A stretch of DNA of 64,000 bases from Polynucleobacter sp. MG-27-Goln-C1 (lineage in GTDB: Bacteria > Pseudomonadota > Gammaproteobacteria > Burkholderiales > Burkholderiaceae), in NCBI RefSeq assembly GCF_018881905.1, contig NZ_JACVPM010000002.1:186001-250000 (forward strand), given 5' to 3'. Positions 62,711 to 64,000 of this stretch are shown here, one piece after another. Within the stretch, counting starts at the first letter, position 1, and each line of letters opens with the position of its first letter. Both the position numbers and the translations under genes were made by a program. Under the pieces are notes generated by a model. The model was not told the origin of the DNA and did no database searches. It saw only the letters and a program-made list of their open reading frames with translations.

Positions 62711-62739
62711 AAAAAGGCCACTGCCGGTGGGCAATGGCC
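62711..62739 (-). terminator. Intrinsic terminator of the tRNA gene
   Basis: Arms GGCCACTGCC and GGCAATGGCC (one mismatch pair) around GGTG, with TTTTT on the minus strand at 62715-62711, 8 bp beyond the tRNA CCA end. Confidence 0.88.
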
Positions 62740-62747
62740 TCTTGATA

Positions 62748-62824
62748 TGGTGGCGAATCAGGGATTTGAACCCCGGACCTGCGGATTATGATTCCGTCGC
62801 TCTAACCAGCTGAGCTAATTCGCC
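62748..62824 (-). tRNA. tRNA with CAU anticodon, probably elongator Met
   Basis: A 77-nt cloverleaf with encoded CCA. Acceptor stem GGCGAAT/ATTCGCC, D stem GCTC/GAGC, anticodon loop ATCATAA (anticodon CAU), T arm CGGGG-TTCAAAT-CCCTG. G1-C72 is paired, which rules out the initiator type. It resembles betaproteobacterial elongator tRNA-Met, but tRNA-Ile2 (lysidine) is not excluded by eye. The first anticodon-stem pair reads A27-C43, a mismatch. Confidence 0.93.
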
Positions 62825-62945
62825 GAACTCGTTATTGTAAATGATTGCAGTGGTGCTGTGCAAATGTGCGAGTCTGTGCAAACTCTGTCTATTTAAGCTG
62901 TCCGTAGGTTTCTTTACGGTGCTGAATCCTGTCCGGCTTTCCCTG

Positions 62946-63131
62946 CTACGCAGAAACTGCTTTTTTTAACTTTTCTTGTGCTTTTGATACTTTTTGGCGC
63001 TTTCTTTCAGCGTCTAACGCTGTTTTGGCACGTTCTTTCTGCGCTTTTAATGCTTCTATGCGTGCCTGACTGGGATTAAGCGGCTTTATTGTGGCGACGG
63101 AATGCATTTCCGTTATTTCTTTGTATCTCAT
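62946..63131 (-). CDS. Small basic, coiled-coil-like protein of unknown function
   Basis: A 61-residue frame, MRYKEITEMHSVATIKPLNPSQARIEALKAQ..., rich in Lys, Arg, Ala and Glu from residue 20 on. It probably forms one long helix (KAQKERAKTALDAERKRQK). The N-P-S-Q-A-R-I-E-A-L-K stretch recalls small proteins of phages, from memory only. The start has no clear ribosome-binding site. It lies in the accessory segment beside the tRNA. Confidence 0.45.
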   Translation of the reverse strand: MRYKEITEMHSVATIKPLNPSQARIEALKAQKERAKTALDAERKRQKVSKAQEKLKKAVSA

Positions 63132-63170
63132 ATAGAGTATTTATTGAGAAAGCCAAATAAAAGGAACTAA

Positions 63171-63389
63171 ATGAATCTACATCGCTTTTATACCTTCACT
63201 GATGATGAAGGCAAAAACACAGAGCTTTCGGTTGGTGATGACAGAAATATGTATATCAATGGCAGAAAGATTATTACTGAAAGCAAACTAGAGTTGAGTT
63301 GGTGGGTGAACGTAGCGGCAGTACTGGCTGGAATAGGTGCAATAGGCTCTTTTTTACTTGAACTACTAAAAACCCTTAAATGGATTTGA
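63171..63389 (+). CDS. Small protein with C-terminal membrane segment, unknown function
   Basis: A 72-residue protein: hydrophilic N-terminal half (residues 1-42, with DDRNMYINGRKI) and a TM segment (about 46-66, VNVAAVLAGIGAIGSFLLELL). AAGGA five bases before the ATG supports translation. No family recognised. It diverges from the 61-codon gene. Confidence 0.55.
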   Translation: MNLHRFYTFTDDEGKNTELSVGDDRNMYINGRKIITESKLELSWWVNVAAVLAGIGAIGSFLLELLKTLKWI

Positions 63390-63391
63390 GG

Positions 63392-63538
63392 CTAACCAAT
63401 CCGTAACGGTTGATGCGGCACGTTACTTGAACCAAAGATCGCTTGGAATAGTTTGTATGCTTGTGCTTGGTTCTGTGCGTAGAGAATTGTTTCTACCCAC
63501 ATTCCTGCTGCATTGACTGTTGCCTTATATCGCTTCAT
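63392..63538 (-). CDS. 48-codon small protein of the mobile segment
   Basis: A frame below usual size limits, encoding MKRYKATVNAAGMWVETILY... and ending HQPLRIG. The pattern K-x-Y-x-A-x-V, G-M-W-V-E, A-x-x-x-x-x-A-x-x-L-x-x-x-F-G-x-x-N-V recalls short proteins seen on plasmids and integrated elements (from memory, not searched). The amino-acid pattern of alternating strand and helix (YAQNQAQAYKLFQAIFG) looks genuine. No clear ribosome-binding site is visible. It ends just past the stop of the convergent 72-codon gene. Confidence 0.5.
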   Translation of the reverse strand: MKRYKATVNAAGMWVETILYAQNQAQAYKLFQAIFGSSNVPHQPLRIG

Positions 63539-63551
63539 ACAAGTATTTAGT

Positions 63552-63572
63552 GGTGTCGTTTTAAACGACACC
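63552..63572. promoter_or_regulatory. 21-bp perfect palindrome between integrase and small gene
   Basis: GGTGTCGTTT-T-AAACGACACC: two 10-bp arms around one base, starting 13 bp upstream of the 48-codon gene and ending 6 bp from the integrase stop. There is no T-run on either side. An operator or RNA hairpin is possible. Confidence 0.5.
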
Positions 63573-63578
63573 CATTAC

Positions 63579-64000
63579 CTAAACCAGTACCTTCAAAATC
63601 ACATCTCGTTTTTGCTCAAGTGTGTAGCCGACAGTTCCGTAGGTGTTGAAATCCGAACCTCCACTACTGTGCCCAGTAATACTTTCAGCGAGTCGCGTGG
63701 GTATATCGTTCCTAGCCTTCATCCTATCAATGATTGCGTGCCTAAACATATGACTTTTAAAGTCAAGCTCCTTTAGCGTCTTTTTAATGATTTGAGAACA
63801 ACTGGAGTTGCCGTTGTCTCTCGCATAATGCGGCACAAACCATTCGCTTCTTTTCGTTCTCGCAATCTTATATAGCTCTTTAGCGGCATCCAACGAAACT
63901 CCACACAATGGCACAGCACGAATACTTGATTTAGTCTTTCTATCGCTTAACGCATTCCGTCTAATCCACAAATGAGGTATGTCGTGCTCGAGCACACAGT
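63579..64000 (-). CDS. Tyrosine recombinase (phage-type integrase), C-terminal catalytic part, runs off right edge
   Basis: The frame is open to base 64000; 139 codons plus the stop are seen. The catalytic domain is recognisable: Arg I in KSSIRAVPL, H-x-x-R in SHMFRHAIIDRMKARND, the second His in SITGHSS and the nucleophile Tyr in FNTYG. The end has the short helical tail usual for integrases. The N-terminal DNA-binding part is outside. It marks the edge of an integrated element whose rest lies to the right. Confidence 0.88.
   Translation of the reverse strand, partial: CVLEHDIPHLWIRRNALSDRKTKSSIRAVPLCGVSLDAAKELYKIARTKRSEWFVPHYARDNGNSSCSQIIKKTLKELDFKSHMFRHAIIDRMKARNDIPTRLAESITGHSSGGSDFNTYGTVGYTLEQKRDVILKVLV

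Noticed and set aside
62748..64000. tRNA gene as the attachment site of the integrase
   Set aside because: The element lies on the 5' side of the tRNA and no second copy of the tRNA 3' end was found in the window. Not supported here, though not excluded with more flanking sequence.

Overview
The window reads as about 64 kb of chromosome from a free-living betaproteobacterium. Gene content and order (yhdP-nitrilase-tldD, glcDEF-yggS-proC, recG/queA-tgt-yajC-secDF, split pntA-pntAB-pntB, recA-recX-sucCD) and the moderate GC suggest the Burkholderiaceae, most like Polynucleobacter. The genus is inferred from remembered synteny, not from a search. Most of the window is dense core metabolism with short gaps.

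Layout. 1-8 kb: 5' part of glnE, then the co-directional run yhdP, a nitrilase-family amidase, tldD and a DAHP synthase. 8-14 kb: a PduO-type cobalamin adenosyltransferase diverging from glycolate oxidase glcDEF, followed by yggS and proC. 14-17 kb: ubiA and recG on the minus strand, facing away from queA-tgt-yajC-secD-secF (17-23 kb), which couples queuosine tRNA modification to the Sec-accessory complex. 22.7-27.3 kb: waaA-purB, a GST and mnmA. 27.4-30.4 kb: the three-gene proton-translocating transhydrogenase operon. 30.4-32.6 kb: a DUF4239-like membrane protein and an OFA-type MFS transporter. 32.8-34.9 kb: groES-groEL with a CIRCE operator and a sigma32-like promoter.

The accessory region starts at 34.96 kb. 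A complete IS3-family element (IS407-like, with a -1 slippery heptamer) sits 8 bp upstream of the groES -35 box. Its other end cuts off an AT-rich AAA-type ATPase gene. There is no target duplication, so a deletion probably accompanied or followed insertion. After a roughly 430-bp gene-free stretch rich in small palindromes comes the most interesting locus: a degenerate EAL-domain protein, a LuxR/NarL-type response regulator and a BvgS-like hybrid sensor kinase in one tight operon (37.6-41.5 kb). This partner set recalls Bordetella BvgR-BvgA-BvgS.

41.5-51 kb: dacB, convergent with a minus-strand block pgk, pyk, fba, purC, purE, purK and a Sua5/TsaC protein, which combines lower glycolysis with purine synthesis. 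50.8-54.1 kb: ilvE, a CHCC zinc-finger protein, waaF and two small proteins. 54-58 kb: a BepA-like M48 protease, moaC, an orphan membrane protein, a lone type IV pilin and a TerC protein. 58-62.7 kb: sucCD, recX, recA (perfect LexA box) and a DUF2878-like membrane protein.

The right edge (62.75-64 kb) has a tRNA with anticodon CAU, three small unrecognised ORFs (one of 48 codons) and the C-terminal half of a tyrosine recombinase running off the window. This is the edge of an integrated element. No CRISPR array or rRNA gene was seen.
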